NCBI RefSeq assembly: GCF_030704535.1
Contig: NC_081812.1
Location: forward strand, 16,931,001 to 16,995,000
From: Vitis vinifera
Lineage: Eukaryota > Streptophyta > Magnoliopsida > Vitales > Vitaceae
Direction: 5' to 3'
Length of the DNA: 64,000 bases
This document shows positions 13,601 to 27,180 of this stretch, piece after piece. Both the position numbers and the translations under genes were made by a program. Under the pieces are notes generated by a model. That model saw only the letters and a program-made list of their open reading frames with translations. It was not told the origin of the DNA and did no database searches. Position 1 is the stretch's first letter, and each line of letters opens with the position of its first letter.

Positions 13601-15191
13601 TGGTTAGCAGTTTAAATTTTATTATGTACTTACAACTACTAGTTTCTCAACAAATGATATCGTATTTAACTTATTCATGTTATTATAATCTTCCTTTTTA
13701 AGTTTCAATAGTTTTTGTTCCTGTAGAATGATCATATATTCATTTCTTAACAGTTAGACCTTATAAAAATTGTATCTCCCATGAATTAATTCTTTTAAGT
13801 CCTTATCATGAGCTGGTCACTTAAAATTTGCTTTCTGAAGTCATATGTGGCTCAATGCACAGTGTAATTGAAGCCGTAAAAGTCATAATATCAATTCAGC
13901 TGTAATACAACTTGATGTTTTTTGGTTCCTTTTCAGGTTAAGTCAAGGATGATGGGAGATTCCACATACAAAAATACACTGGATTGTTTTGTCAAGACTT
14001 TGAAGAATGATGTATGTGAATTGACACCACTGTGCTCTCATGTGCTTTCTTTCTACATGATATGAAGTTTTCTACCTTTCTGATGTTTAGACTATTGACG
14101 TGGTGAAGATCATTGTCCTTGATCATTTTCTTCTAATGGCTTTCTTTTCTGTTCTTTGAGTGGTGCTACTTTTTCTGAAAAAAAAAAAAAAAGAAGATAA
14201 ATAAGTGTGTATTTTATATAAAATTTAATAATATTTTCTGATTGTAAAATCAGACAACAGGAGGTGGACCCAAACAGGCATTAACTTACCATTTTATTAC
14301 TATGATAATGTTTTTTTTTATAAGAAGATAGATACATATTAATCTGGGCAATTTGTGTTTATGTTATTATGTATGTTGATCACACTGCGAAATACATTGC
14401 AGAACTGTTCTCATTATTCTCCATGACAAATTCTCATTCACCAAAACTTGTGTTCATTGTTTTCTCATTAAAAAAAAAAAAAAAAAACTTATGTTCATGG
14501 TAGGAAAAAAAAATTTAAAGATTTGCAAATACTGTATTACTTGCTGCTAGTATGTAGCTATAGTTATTGTTAATGACATAAGGGCTTTTATTTCTGTTAC
14601 CCTGCTGTTTGCACTTTGGATCTCTGTTACAATTGACTCGGATAAGGATCTTTTATGTGAATGCAGACAGCTATGTTAACTAACATGCGAACTCACATCA
14701 ATATCTGTTTTGCAGGGGCCTCTTGCCTTCTACAAGGGTTTTATACCAAATTTTGGACGGCTGGGATCTTGGAACGTCATCATGTTTCTGACCTTGGAAC
14801 AGGTACAGTTTCAAATTGTGTGATACTCTTATGCCCCTTTTAATTGTTCTGGTCTTGCTTTGCACATGGTGGTGCATGGCTTTCAACTTCATTTCCAGAT
14901 GTTTTTATGGAAGTGCAAAAAACGTATTATATGGAGAATTGTGACTAGGAAACGTTACCTGCCTTTGAGATTGTGTTTTTCCTTTCGGCATACTGGATAA
15001 ATCTCTCTTGAAGGCTGGCCCTTTTCTTAGTAAAAGGTTTGAAAAGCTTGTTCATGGGGGCATCGGCTATGCTACCACTTAGAACTGAGTTGTTAAGAAA
15101 AGGAGTTTGATTTTCTCGTGTCCCCATGCTCATTGTTTCTCTCTTCCCATGACAGGCTAAGAAGTTCGTCCAACGCATAGAGTCGTCATGA
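10678..15191 (+). CDS. UCP1: Mitochondrial uncoupling protein 1 (PUMP1)
   Basis: Inner-membrane carrier of the SLC25 family, 304 residues. In plants UCP1 dissipates the proton gradient and exchanges dicarboxylates and amino acids, which supports photorespiration and redox balance. Nine exons join in frame: 10678-10758, 11630-11848, 11930-12008, 12153-12286, 12400-12498, 12588-12692, 13937-14011, 14716-14802 and 15156-15191 (TGA). All three mitochondrial carrier signatures PX[D/E]XX[K/R] are present: [20 protein letters not shown] and PVDVVKSRMM, each followed by the usual second-half motif ([39 protein letters not shown]). The N-terminus [20 protein letters not shown] matches plant UCP1. Nine exons is the usual plant UCP1 structure. 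Intron 6 is the largest (1.2 kb). No defects seen. Confidence 0.97.
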
Positions 15192-18100
15192 GTTTTAAAG
15201 AGAGCTGACAATCAAGGTGGTAGCGAATAAATTTTGCATGGGATTACATCGATACTATTAAACGTCGTTTAGAGAAAAATAAAGAACCCAATTGGTTTCC
15301 GTTTTAATTGTATTTGTTGATTAGGCGAGCTGCAAGGGAAGCAATTAGAATGATCTTTTGCAAACTGAGAATCTTCACTTTTTTACTGGGGCATGGTTGT
15401 TGGGAACATGCTTCCTTTTCTGGGTTATTCACCACACTATTTCTTCATGGAGCCTCTGCAACTGTGTTGGTATGTTCTCTTTTGACCTAGGGATTGATTG
15501 ATATCGGTCCCCTCCATTATAAAAAGAAGGAAAAGAGACTTGATTAACAAGCTTGAGAGGTGAGTTTCAAATTTGACCAATCCATTTCAGTATGTTATTA
15601 CTTTAAAGAACAACTTTTAACTAAAAGTATCTTAATATAATTTGACATTATAATTACTAGAATCGATTTAGTTTTATGCGCGTACTTAAAAAGACTGTTA
15701 GGTAGTCCATTCCTTTTCCTTATTTCTCCCTGCATGCTATTAACGAGAATCTAGTTTTGCTTCCAATTTTTTATTTTCTATTTATTTTTTCTTCTTGTTA
15801 ATACCCCACCATCCAAAGATATTAAAAAAATTATAGATATAAGTTGGTTGGCTGAATGGCATATTTGTAAAATTTAGTGCCTAATGCTTGAGGATTCAGA
15901 GGCTTAATGATATATGTACTTTGTCAAAATTTCATATGCACAACTGGGCAAAACATAAATATGATTTTTTAAAAATTTTTGGTAAAATTGAAAATTAAAT
16001 GTTAAAATATTTAATTTTGAATTATAAGTGTTAAAAATTACAAGAATTTGATTAATAAAATGAAAAAGTGTATATTGATTATTTAGTCATGGAGAAATAT
16101 TAAATGTCCTACTAAAATTATCTGACCAATTATTTTTAAATAAAATTTAAATATAAAAAGATAAAAATACCTTTATCTTCTTCATGCCAACGTTATCTGC
16201 ACCGCGACCGAAAACCGCAATGCTATCTTCTTTTGTTCTCTCTCTTCCTTTCTTTTGAATCAGGTCGCTTTGGACGGGGATTTAGAGCCGTCCAAATCCA
16301 AAATTGTGAAAAGTAAAAAATATTCCGACCCACCACTTCAAATTTTTTATAACTTTAGTAGAAAGCAAACTTGGAACCACAAGAATTTATAATGGGGTTA
16401 GAAAAACGGGAAAAAAAAGGAGGGATTATGATTTATGAGTGCGGCTTCAAAGACACCCCTTGTCATGCCACGTGTCCAACTTCTTAACCCTCGAAACCCT
16501 CGGTCGATTCAGTACATCCTAATTTATTTATTTTTTGGTATCACCAAAATACTTTCCAGTTCTACTGTTTTGGTAAAATATTAAATATGGATTTTTTTTT
16601 TCACAACGACACCCACTAGCCCAAATATTTCATTGCAATAAAAAATTGAGTTAATTTCACTCACTCCTTAAAGTTTGAGATATATATTTAGAGGTTAATG
16701 AAAAAAAAAATGAAACAAATAAATTAAAGGAAAAAAAAAATCAAGGAAAAAGAAGTGAAAATGGTAAAGGTGTTTTTTTTTTAAATAAAAAAGGTGAGAG
16801 AAAATTGAAAAATAAAAAGATGTTTATTAACCATTATTTAATTTTTGATGGTCATTTAAATAAGACAAAAAATTTACTCACCTCCTAGAGTTTAAGATAA
16901 ATACATTTAATTACAATGATTTTAATTTTTTTTTAAATATGAGTGAAAATAACACATGAAAAAGAAAATAAAGTTATTTGATAAAATTTTAAATTAATAA
17001 TAATCTATACTTAATACGTCACATAAGAGATCAATAAAAATAAAATTATAATTATAGTATTAAGGAGGTGATTTTGATATTATAAAATTTTATCCAACAT
17101 AAAACAATTTCAATAAACAATTTTTTTTTTATTGAAACAAAAATTAGTAGAGTGTACTCGAGAAAGGTAGGTTATAAGGGCATTTGCATTATTAAAAAGC
17201 ATGTAGTATGTGAGTTGTATTGTAATGTACATATATATACTTTGTGTTACACCTTGGAGTGTTTTGTTTTGATATGTATCATCTTGAATCATCCATTAGA
17301 AGCTAACAAATCTAATAAGTATAGATCAAGAAGAATCTTAGTTATAAGGAAGATACGAAAGTACCTTGGTGTGTTTGACATTATAAATATAATTGGAGTG
17401 AAAATATCTTTTATATTATTTTATAAAAAAAGTATTAAAGTTGATGAAGAATATTTTTGTTCAAAAATAAAATTTTTTTTTTTGAAAGAGAAGTCTATAT
17501 TACCTGAAAGGGTTATATTTTAATCATTTTAATTAAGAATTCATTTTATACTAATTTTATGAAACGTTTCTAATTTTTTATTATTTAAAAAAATTATTTT
17601 CAATTGCTAAAAGTTTTGAAATGCTTTTTAAAACTATTGTCAAACAAGGTCCGTAAAATAAATTAATCTAATTATAACAAAAAAAAGGGCCAAATTGTGA
17701 CATTAAAGTTCAAAAAGGAAAATAAGTAGATTCTCTTGATATAATTTAATTATATCATAAAAATATATATTCATAATATTTAAAAAAAATGGTGGTTAAG
17801 TTGTTTTTATTTCTCTTATATTGAAAAAAAAGGAAATTTTTAAAAAACATCTTAATTCACACAAATAATTCGTAATGAATAAAAATTGGATAAAACAAAG
17901 TATAATCTTATAAAAAAAAATTAAGAAAAACAAATTTCAATAAAAAAAAAAGATAATAAAAATCAATATTTTGACAATCAGATCTAAACGATCGATCGTC
18001 AATTGCCCTCTCTAGTGCGAAATGAATTATTCAAAGGCTAAATCATTGTCAAATTACTTGAATCAAAAGTTAGATCATCAAATTGATAATTCGACCATCT

Positions 18101-19040
18101 AATTTTATATGAATCAATTAACTATTGTTTGACCAATTAGCGAAATGGGCTATTCAATGGTTAGATTGTTGTCAAACCGCTTGAACCAATAGTTAGACTA
18201 CAAATCGAGTGATTGAACTATTCAATCTCATACATACCAATCAACTATGATTTGACAAAAAACTTGTTAGACATCTACTCAAGTTTACCATTTACTAAGA
18301 TGTGTAAGGTACTGATAATACCCTTGGCTTGTAAATTTCCACGTCATAATTGAACTTGGGAGATGTGGTTAACAAAATGAACAAGGACTATTAAGTTAAA
18401 TAGCCGTTTTGATAAATAATATGATAAATATTTATATATTATTTTTTAAAATTTTCATCATATAAAACATTTAAACAAATATAAATATTTATGTATACAT
18501 TTATTTTTATAATGATTATTAATGATAAATATGAAATTAATTTATATATAATTTATATATTTTTTAAATAAAAAATACATAGACAACTAATTAAATTAAA
18601 CATTATAATTTTTTTTCATTTTAAATACATCTCCATATTTAAATGTTATACATGCTTTATTTAATAAAATTTAATATATTAATATATTTATATTGATCTT
18701 CTATCATTTAATTTTATATATCAATAGAAAATAAAATATAATTAAAAAATTTAATATATATATTAATTTATTATAATTATTTTTAATTTTAATAAAATAT
18801 AAATGATATATTTATGACAATCATAACTTTTCCGTTTAATGTATAACAAATAATTTTATTAAGAATTATATATATATAACCTAAGTTTTATTAATTTTAT
18901 AAACAATTAAAATAAAATTTATTTAAAATTTGATTATATTGTATCAAAAGATTGAACAATAAAATGTTGCTTAAGAGAAGTTAAATTTCAATCAGATTTT
19001 AAATCAAACTCCGTGTGGAGCAAAAATAGGATGGAGGCCG
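15192..19040. other. AT-rich intergenic region between UCP1 and HAKAI
   Basis: About 3.8 kb without a recognisable gene. The first 300 bp are probably UCP1 3' UTR. From about 15800 the DNA is very AT-rich with many A and T runs. A 123-bp tandem duplication is annotated separately. The frame at 17152-17523 is AT-biased, low in complexity and has no family features. No clean LTR or TIR ends were found. Confidence 0.5.
18017..18255 (+). repeat. Tandem duplication, two units of about 123 bp
   Basis: Unit 1 starts GCGAAATGAATTATTCAAAG at 18017 and unit 2 starts GCGAAATGGGCTATTCAATG at 18140. Both continue in parallel through TTGTCAAA, CTTGAA, AGTTAGA and CAATCAACTAT/CAATTAACTATT. The copies are clearly diverged, so this is an old duplication. 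Confidence 0.65.
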
Positions 19041-19059
19041 ATCCCCTTTCTTAAATACC

Positions 19060-19875
19060 CCCAGGAAAGAGGACTGAGAGAAAGGAAACACCAACCGAGA
19101 AGTCGCCGCCGTACTCACCACTGCCGTATTCCCGGTGAGATTTCTTCGCTGCTCATTCTGTCGCTGCACTTAATTCTCCGTCTTGTCTTATGTTCACTAT
19201 CAAAATTTCGGATTCCCGATCAAACTCTTGCGATTTACAGATTATGCTGCTGAAAATAGTTGTGATTCTATTCTAGGGTTTATATATAGGTTTTTCTTTT
19301 TTTCTTTTGGTCTTCGATACCATGATTGCAAAACATTGATTAGGGATTTAACGAATTTTATTTGGGCGACCTTGAATTCATTCATTTTTTCTTAAATTGT
19401 GTCGTGAAAATTTAGAACTTGTTTTGGTTTTTGAGAGTCGCATTCGAAAAGTTCGATGTGTAGTTGTTTGTGTGTTCGATAATATGCAATCTTTATGATG
19501 GTGATCTGATCCTGAGAGGGGTAAACTCTTTTGTGGCATGGTAGATGATGTTGCATTCATCAATTGTTACTACAATACGATAGGGTTTTTTGCTAAGAAA
19601 AACATTCAAGGCATGTGGGCCGTCGAGTCTTCGTTATCCAGTGGATACTGGTTATAGTTTGATGATTGTGATTGATTTTCCATTTCAAACATAGGGAATG
19701 ATTATCTTCCACTTATGCATTTACAAACTCCCTGTGTAAAATATATATTTTTTTTCTGATTTTGTACAGAAGGATACGGAAATTAATTTTTAATATTTGT
19801 TTGCCTTGATGATCTGAAGGGAAGGTTATTTGCTGGGCAGAAGATTGAAGGAGGGAGGAAGATAGTTGGGTGGAG
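19060..19875 (+). promoter_or_regulatory. HAKAI 5' leader with an intron
   Basis: A leader exon probably ends at 19134 (CCCG followed by GTGAGA). A strong acceptor with a polypyrimidine tract ends at 19769 (TTTTGTACAG), leaving a short leader before the ATG at 19876. Inferred from splice signals only. Confidence 0.45.
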
Positions 19876-22800
19876 ATGCTTCAAATCCGGCTTAGCAGGG
19901 ACCCATCCCTGGGAAGTGGCAGTGGGTCAAAGCCTTTGCCGGTGGAAACTGTGACAGTTGCATGTCCTGACCACCTTGTCCTTGCAGACCTCCCTGTGGC
20001 AAAGAGCCTCGGTTCAATGACTGCTGCTTCCCTTGTTAAGACTGTAGGTCGGAGATCCCGTCGCCAGCTCGGTGAACGAGTTCATTTCTGTGTTCGATGT
20101 GATTTCCCCATTGCAATCTATGGACGCCTGGTAACCACTGATCCTGATTATTCTGATCCACCACTAACTTTTAGTACTTGTGTTCTTTGAACTTTTGCTC
20201 TTCTCAAAATTAAAATTCTGGTTTCACAGGGTGTTTTTTCAATCCTAATTAAGTATCCAAAACAACAGGTCTCCAAGGAAATAATGGAATTGTCTAGGCA
20301 GAATAATCTGGACAGGACCTTCCTCTTTACAGCATGAATATCTTAGTTTTTCTATTACTAATCAAACAGCAGAGTAGATAGAAATTGAGCAGATATGAAG
20401 AAAACTAGGGGGAACTGGCAAACCATAAGTGCTTATCCAGATTATTATTATTATTATTTAGTATTTTTAAATTGAGAAAAAAGGTTCTAAATCTTAAATT
20501 TCCTCCTTTTCATATGTCTGTGTGTATATATATAATTGATTGTTGACTCATTTGAGGACATTTAACCATCTATGCACTGTAGCCAGTTATTAAAAGTTAT
20601 TTTGTGGTGGTGGTGCAACACTAACTTGCATCACATGATATTTCAAAGGCTGTCCAAGCATTAAGGATACTGTGAAGCATGTCATATAGAAGATATGAGA
20701 ATCTTGTAGTGGCCTATGGAGGGGATGACTGGGATGCCATGCATAATTCAATTATATGCAATGTGTGCCTAATTTTGATAACTAGTTGCACCATAACCAT
20801 TCAGTGGATGTTAAATTTCCATATACATGGGACAGCTGGTTTTTTTTTTCTATTATTTATGGTTTATGATTTATTTTGTGCTTTACCCATTTGTAATTTA
20901 CTTATATGCAGCATAAGCCTAATGTTGATAATTTGCACCATAACTATTTGGAGGGTGCTAAACTTATGAATACATGGGAAAGCTGGTTTTTTCTAGTATT
21001 TATAATATATGATTTATTTTGTTGTTTACCCTTTTGTTCAGCCATAAATGTACACAGGTGCTCTTTATTTTGAGGAAGGGAACACCTCCCGATAAGGCAT
21101 TTAAGAGCTAAAAGTTTTTCATTGAAACTGTCTTGCACTAGGCAACAAGAGAGAGACTTTTCTCCCACTTGCATGGAAAGTGGGGCTGCTTATATTAGGA
21201 GTCCTTTTTCAACTATCCTGAACATGCATAATTGAAGTCTTAATAGCCTGATTTAGACTGTTTGTAAGTTAACAAATTTATGTTCTTGCAGATTCCATGT
21301 GAGCATGCCTTTTGTCTCGATTGTGCTAGGAGTGATTCTATCTGCTACCTGTAAGGCAACATTTGGTTTTTACATTTCACTTCCAGAATAAAAACTTTTA
21401 ATCATATTATTCTGATATTGACTATAGTTTCTATTATTCATATTGAAATATTGATAACATAAGTAATTTCTTTGATATAGTTCGTAGTATTCATGTTAAA
21501 ATATTTATTTTCTTTTTCAAGTTTTGCAATTTCTTTTACTGTCTAAAGTAATTATAGAATTCAATTGCTAGTGTCTGCTTGCATTCATTTCACTCATATT
21601 TGTTTACTCTCCCTTGATGATTTATGTGATTTAAAAGTTCTCTACTTAAAGCTAATATCATTTGAAGTTATATTTGCATCTCATGAGTACTACTACGAAT
21701 TTGTCAGGAATTCAGAGTTGAGAGATATGAAGCTTTGCAATTTATCCTTGGGGATTAATTAATAAAAGTTCCCTATCAGATTAAACATGAATGATGCAAA
21801 GAATGTTAGTTTCATGTGAAATTGGACAATTTTGTATAATAGATCTTTTTGCTGCCAATTTTAAATACCAAATACTGTATCACACAATGACTCCATTTTT
21901 TTGCAACTTATGGTCTATTTTGGGAAGAAAAGAATGGACATTTTCGGGAAAGGAGTTTATTGGGGAAATTACTGTAACTTGCTTCAAGTACCTAATAGCT
22001 TTTTGGTTTGCAGACCTCTAGTTAGGTGACCAGCTTATTGATTTTCACAGACCTCTGCCCACTTCTTTAGTTCTTTATCATTTTTGGTTCATATTGTTGG
22101 TTTCAGCCTTAAAGAAGCTTTCGAATATGAAACCTGCATCACATAATAATTATAAAATATTCTCATTGTATTTCACTTTATGTGTTCTCAATTGCTGCAT
22201 TCATCTAAAAGTTATAATGACAAGCTTATCAAGGCAAACTGGTTAGAATGTTGTAAACTCACATAAGGGATTTACAGGTTGTCAAAACAAGCTAGCTGCA
22301 AGTTAATGCAGTTCTCCATTTTGCTTATTTCTACACTGCTTGTATCTTGTGACTTGAATTTCTGAGAGAAAACTGTATCTTATGTTATGTAGTGCTAGAT
22401 GAATTAAGTAAGCAATCATTTCTTGTTCTTCATGTGACAGTTGTGATGAACGCATTCAGAAGATTCAGACTATTAAAATGATGGAAGGGATCTTCATCTG
22501 TGCAGCCCCTCACTGTCTAAAGTCCTTCCTAAAGAGGGCTGAATTTGAGTCACATATTCATGAGAGCCATGCAGACCTTCTTCAACCAAACGCAGAGAAA
22601 GAAGATGGAAACGAGTCAGAAGCTCTGAGTGTCAAACAATCTACTGTTTCCGACTCCACAGCAAGAGCTCCATCGCGGCCAGTTTTCTCTCCTAGCTCAA
22701 GTTCCCAGCTTCATGATCGGGAAGACAAGGCTCGTCGCCAACAGCCTAGAGAACAACAACCACCTTCCAGGCCAATCATACAGCCAAAGCCACCACCTTT

Positions 22801-23620
22801 CTTTCATCCATCGGAGCTCCAACCAGATAACAACCGACCTCCCCAAGGTTTTGACAGGCCTGGTTTGCACCGCTTCCATCCACAGACATTTGACAATCAG
22901 GGTGGTCTGCAGCAAGAATCTGCCCAGTTTTCAGACAAGCAGCAAGGAATTTTATCTGAGTCTCCATATGCTGAATACCCTCCTCTGCATTCCCATCAAC
23001 CACCCAATTTTGCAGTGCCACTTAATCCAAATCCACTGCTAACTCCCCCTCCGTTCAATTATCATCATTTTCCATCTGAGGGAGCTCAAACATTTTACAG
23101 CTCTCCACATGAGATGGCACGGCCTGATTCAGCACCAGATGTTGGAACAGAACAAGGGTCATTGTTGGGTTTCCCACCTGGTCCGGTAGGTGGTGTGAAT
23201 TTCCCAGAAAGTTATCCTCGTCCCTGGAACAGCGGACCTGTGGGTGTGCCTTTTGAAGGTCCAACAGGGGGTCAACCAATTCCAGATGGTTTGGGAAATG
23301 CATCAGATCCTCAAGGGAGAGGTGCATTTTTTCAAGGTGATTATGGACGGAATCCTGGAAGTTTGCCTTCAAACCCTCCTCTTCCACCTTTGGCCAACAA
23401 GGGGATGGAACCAACACAGGGTAGTGCTGCAATGGATCCCAGGGATGGCAAGGGTATACTGGCACAACCACCCTTGCCACTCCCACCCCCACCCCCACCA
23501 CCCCCTCACTTGTCACAGCTCAAAAGAGCTAAGTTCTTTTCTGGTGATACAAGCCGAGATGGACAGGGATTTGGATGGCAGCAGGAGAAGCATGATAGTT
23601 TTGGAAGTGGGCAGGACTAG
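19876..23620 (+). CDS. HAKAI: RING-type E3 ubiquitin ligase HAKAI homologue
   Basis: HAKAI is a nuclear RING protein that belongs to the m6A mRNA methyltransferase complex in plants (with MTA, MTB, FIP37 and VIR). Exons 19876-20130, 21292-21350 and 22441-23620 (TAG) encode 497 residues. The ATG follows an in-frame GTG by six bases; only the ATG is a plausible start. The RING reads C72, C75, C88, H90, C93, C96, C103, C106 and is split by both introns. An adjacent C2H2-like finger uses C125, C130, H143, H148 (FICAAPHCLKSF), the arrangement seen in HAKAI. The motif GRRSRRQLGERVHFCVRCD is nearly invariant in plants. Residues from about 150 to the end are rich in Pro, Gln and Gly, including a run of prolines near residue 460, and are probably disordered. 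Strong match to Arabidopsis At5g01160. Confidence 0.95.
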
Positions 23621-24615
23621 CCCTGCTGCCACTTTGTTTTGTGTCTGAGCTATGTACTTCTTGTTTTGGAGAATGCTATTCATCAATCAAACACATGGTT
23701 CAAACTTGATTAGTTCCGGCCCTGAGAGCATTCTTTTTCATGTTTTCTGCTCAAGGTGGTTTGGTTTGTGTACTGATTAGTTCTTGGACAGAAAATGATT
23801 TTTTGTTTTATCTTTTTCCTTTGATCTTCTGACATTACTAAACCATTCCTTTTTTTCATTTTGAATCTTAGGGAATTGCCTAACTGGAGGAGAATGCTTT
23901 CCTCTACTAGTAGATTGTTCATTAGTTACCCACAGGATTCGTACCTGTTAGCAAAGCTAACCAATTAAGTAGTATTAAAGTGATGAGCAAATATTTTATT
24001 TAATTAAACAGAGCCATTGAGTTTGGCAAAGTGGGGGTTAAATCCTTGTGATTAATTCTGCATATTTTGAACGCAGCTTGACATCAGGATTGAGTCCCTT
24101 GCTTCAAATTTGATGTATATAGTGGAATAGCCCTAGCCCATTCATTCCATGTCCAAATTTGAATGTAAAAGAATCCAAAGCAATGGAACCTTCTGCTTGT
24201 ATTGTTGCCCAACCTCCCTTCTCTTTTGAGCTCACCATTTTGGAGGGGTTTTCCAAAGAGAACTAGGATGAACTAGGCATATTTTTCATTTGAAGCAGCA
24301 CGGAGTTGTATTTCAAATCAGAAACTACACTTTGGTTGCATCTACTTCAGTGCCAAACAATCTCTCTTTGTATAGAAGGTCTCAAAACAAAATCACAACC
24401 ATTTATGCCACTTTCAAAGTAAACATGTTCCTAATCCTCCCTCAAAGCCGTAAACATAGCAGGGACTCCTATGAATTCTCCAGTCAAAACCTAAAAACTG
24501 TGCATTAAAAATAAAGATACAACAGAGAAAAATGAAAAAGATGCATTCTCACACCTTAAAAGTTTGGAAAAGAAAATAGACAACCCAAAAAATCACAGTT
24601 AAGAAAAAAAATATA
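23621..24615. other. Convergent 3' regions of HAKAI (+) and RTNLB12 (-)
   Basis: About 1 kb between two converging stop codons, made up of 3' UTRs and spacer. Nothing else supported. Confidence 0.5.
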
Positions 24616-27180
24616 TCAGCTCAGTTTCCTCTTCTCCAAAATCCATTTTTGAACCTTGCTGATACACTCCTCATCTAATTTCATATACAATAGCTGCAAT
24701 TTTCTGTAGCCCATCATCACATATCTATCAATATAATCTTCATACCGCTCATAGAGGGCTGGAACTGTAAGGACAATAACAAGACCTGCCACAAAGGAAA
24801 ATTGAGACTATGAGCTTTACATCAAGGATATGAAAAAGAGTCCAAATTTTTCTCATGTTCACAGATTGTAACTTACTGATGTAACCCAAAGTTAGGAAAT
24901 CAGTCAAGCCTCCAACAACAGAAATCAGCCATAGGTATGCAGCTACTTTGAAGAACATCCTTGAGTCCTTACCCAGGGCAATATCTTGGGACACTTGAAG
25001 CAAGGTGTTTGTGCGTGTCCGGATGAAAGCTGCAACTTCATTTACAATTTCTTCAGACAGATACAAATTTGGCAGGGGTGGTGCAGGTCTGTATAAAACA
25101 TTTACAGAATTAGTTGGCAACATTTTTGGTAATGCTATTGTTGTTGTCTTCTAACCAATCATATGTATGGAACAACAATATATAAAAGTCCTGATGTAAA
25201 TCTTCATTTAGAAACTAGAAGTAGAACCCCTTAAGGGCATTCTAGAGATGGCTTTTAGAGAAGAAAAGAATGTAAATACATTCATCAGTGTGCAAGTTTT
25301 GGAGAAACACACAAGAAGGAAGATTCATATGCAGCTGACATTGAACAATTAACATGTTCCTATGATTACTTCTTCCCATTGATATTTATAAATATTTTGT
25401 GTCCTTTGGATGATAGAACCTCATCAAGGTTCCTCGACTGATAAAGTTCATAATATGACATTTCATGGAAGTTAACACATCAAGTGGCAAAGAATGGCAT
25501 ATCAAAGACTTATAAGATCATGCCATCTGAGAGAATGGAAAGTCAGCAAGAACATTCAAATCTACTACACCAAGTCATTAGTTTCAACCTAAAATCCTGC
25601 AGGAGAACCTTTATAAGTTGAAATGCATATAAACTTCAAATTACTCAAGGCCTAATACATGCATTCTAGTTCCTTTGGAGAGACCTAAACCCAGGAATGG
25701 ATTTTCATCAATTAGTCCTTGCTGCTTAGGATAAAGAAAGCAAGTGCAACTAGTTTATGAGAATAGATATGTAATGAAACATGCCGAAAGGTCAAATTTA
25801 TGAATACCTAGGTCATCCAACTCAGTGTCATTTATTAGATTAATATATCTGAAAGTTCACCAATCAGATTGTTCTAAACACCAACATTAGTTTGGATGAA
25901 GAACAAAATTGTTGCGCAAATACCTAATGAGAGTGCTTTTAGCATTAAAAACATGTTATTTTCTTAAGGCTTCAGTTCATCAATGTGATGGATGTATATC
26001 CCTCCTTCCAACTCGATATGTATGTTCTTCTCATTCAAGAATGAGCACCAGGAACTGAGTAGAAGTGTATTGATATCAATGGACATATAAATACCCTCAA
26101 CAACAACTAATGCTTCAATATTATAAGAAAATCAAACTACAAGACATCTTTCAAATAGAATTCTTGAAAGAACAGAATTACCTTAATGCAACAAGCTTCA
26201 CAAATTTAACAAAGGACCATAAATGCAATAAAAGTTCAATGCACAGCACAAACTCAAAGCAAGAACACAGATCCTTAAATCAAATAAAAAAAAATGCAGA
26301 CAGTTAGAAAAGGGGGTTGAAGGCATTACAAGTATCAGATCATTTTAACTAGGCACCTCAAAGCAAGAAAAGAAGAATTGAAGTATGTCTTAGATTGTAT
26401 CATACAAGCCCAGAAATGAATTTAGAAAAAATACTCTGTCCTAAGCAATGAAAGATCACTAAATTCAACTGATTATCTTTCAAGTGCTTAATTGCAACAT
26501 ATCACAGAGTAGACAAAATGCTTAATAATATCAAATTATATTCAAGAAGAACTATATCTACATTACCGGTTAAGAATTGCTGCGGATTTAGCCCAAAGAA
26601 AAAGAATGGAGACTAGTAGCAGGAAAACACTTGAAACAAGGGACAATAGAGTGTAACCAGATAACTCAAACACCACCCAGGCAGCTAGAGTTACTAACAG
26701 TATCCCCACTGTCAGATTTTTTTGCCTCCATAACATCACATCTGCAACTGTTTAAACAAACGAAATACATAAATTTCTCAACACATAAACAATAAATAGT
26801 CGTTGGATCAAACACAAACTCCTATACTAATTGTCAGTAGATTGGATCAAAGAAAATGTAATCAATCCCATTGAACCCCCAAAAGTAATCTCTAAATTTG
26901 CATCAGATTGGGATTATTTTTCCCCTGATTTAGATTAATAATGATTCCATTCAACACTTAAAAAGCAAGACAATGGAGAAAATTCGATATCAAATCTCAT
27001 CAAACTCAATGAGCAATGAGCTCAACAAGAAAACTAAGTTCTTGGATTTTGAAAATGAAAACCCATGATTGAAGTAATGAGATAAATTCAAAGGAACAAA
27101 GCATTGATCATACCAAGACCTCCTCCGAGGATCTGATGAACAGTTCTCTGCCTATTAAACAATCGATCCGATGAACCCAT
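24616..27180 (-). CDS. RTNLB12: Reticulon-like protein B12-type
   Basis: ER membrane-shaping reticulon. Exons in transcript order are 27180-27114, 26747-26567, 25088-24877 and 24785-24616 (TGA), giving 209 residues. The N-terminus MGSSDRLFNRQRTVHQILGGG runs into VADVMLWR, the start of the reticulon homology domain, which fills the rest of the protein. Two long hydrophobic hairpins are visible: about residues 35-75 (GILLVTLAAWVVFELSGY and LLSLVSSVFLLLVSILFLW) and about 130-165 (VAAYLWLISVVGGLTDFLTLGY and LVIVLTVPALYERYEDYID). The C-terminus KRKLS is a dilysine-like tail. Exon 2 has two acceptors six bases apart; I chose the upstream one because it restores the conserved VAD. Short reticulons with almost no N-terminal extension are the RTNLB9-12 class. 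Gene order supports orthology to At3g54120. Confidence 0.92.

Noticed and set aside
17152-17523. 123-codon open frame in the AT-rich spacer
   Set aside because: Composition-driven (Ile, Lys, Tyr, Phe rich), with no domain or homologous wording.
23055-23516. Long minus-strand frame inside the HAKAI last exon
   Set aside because: Shadow of the proline-rich HAKAI coding sequence.
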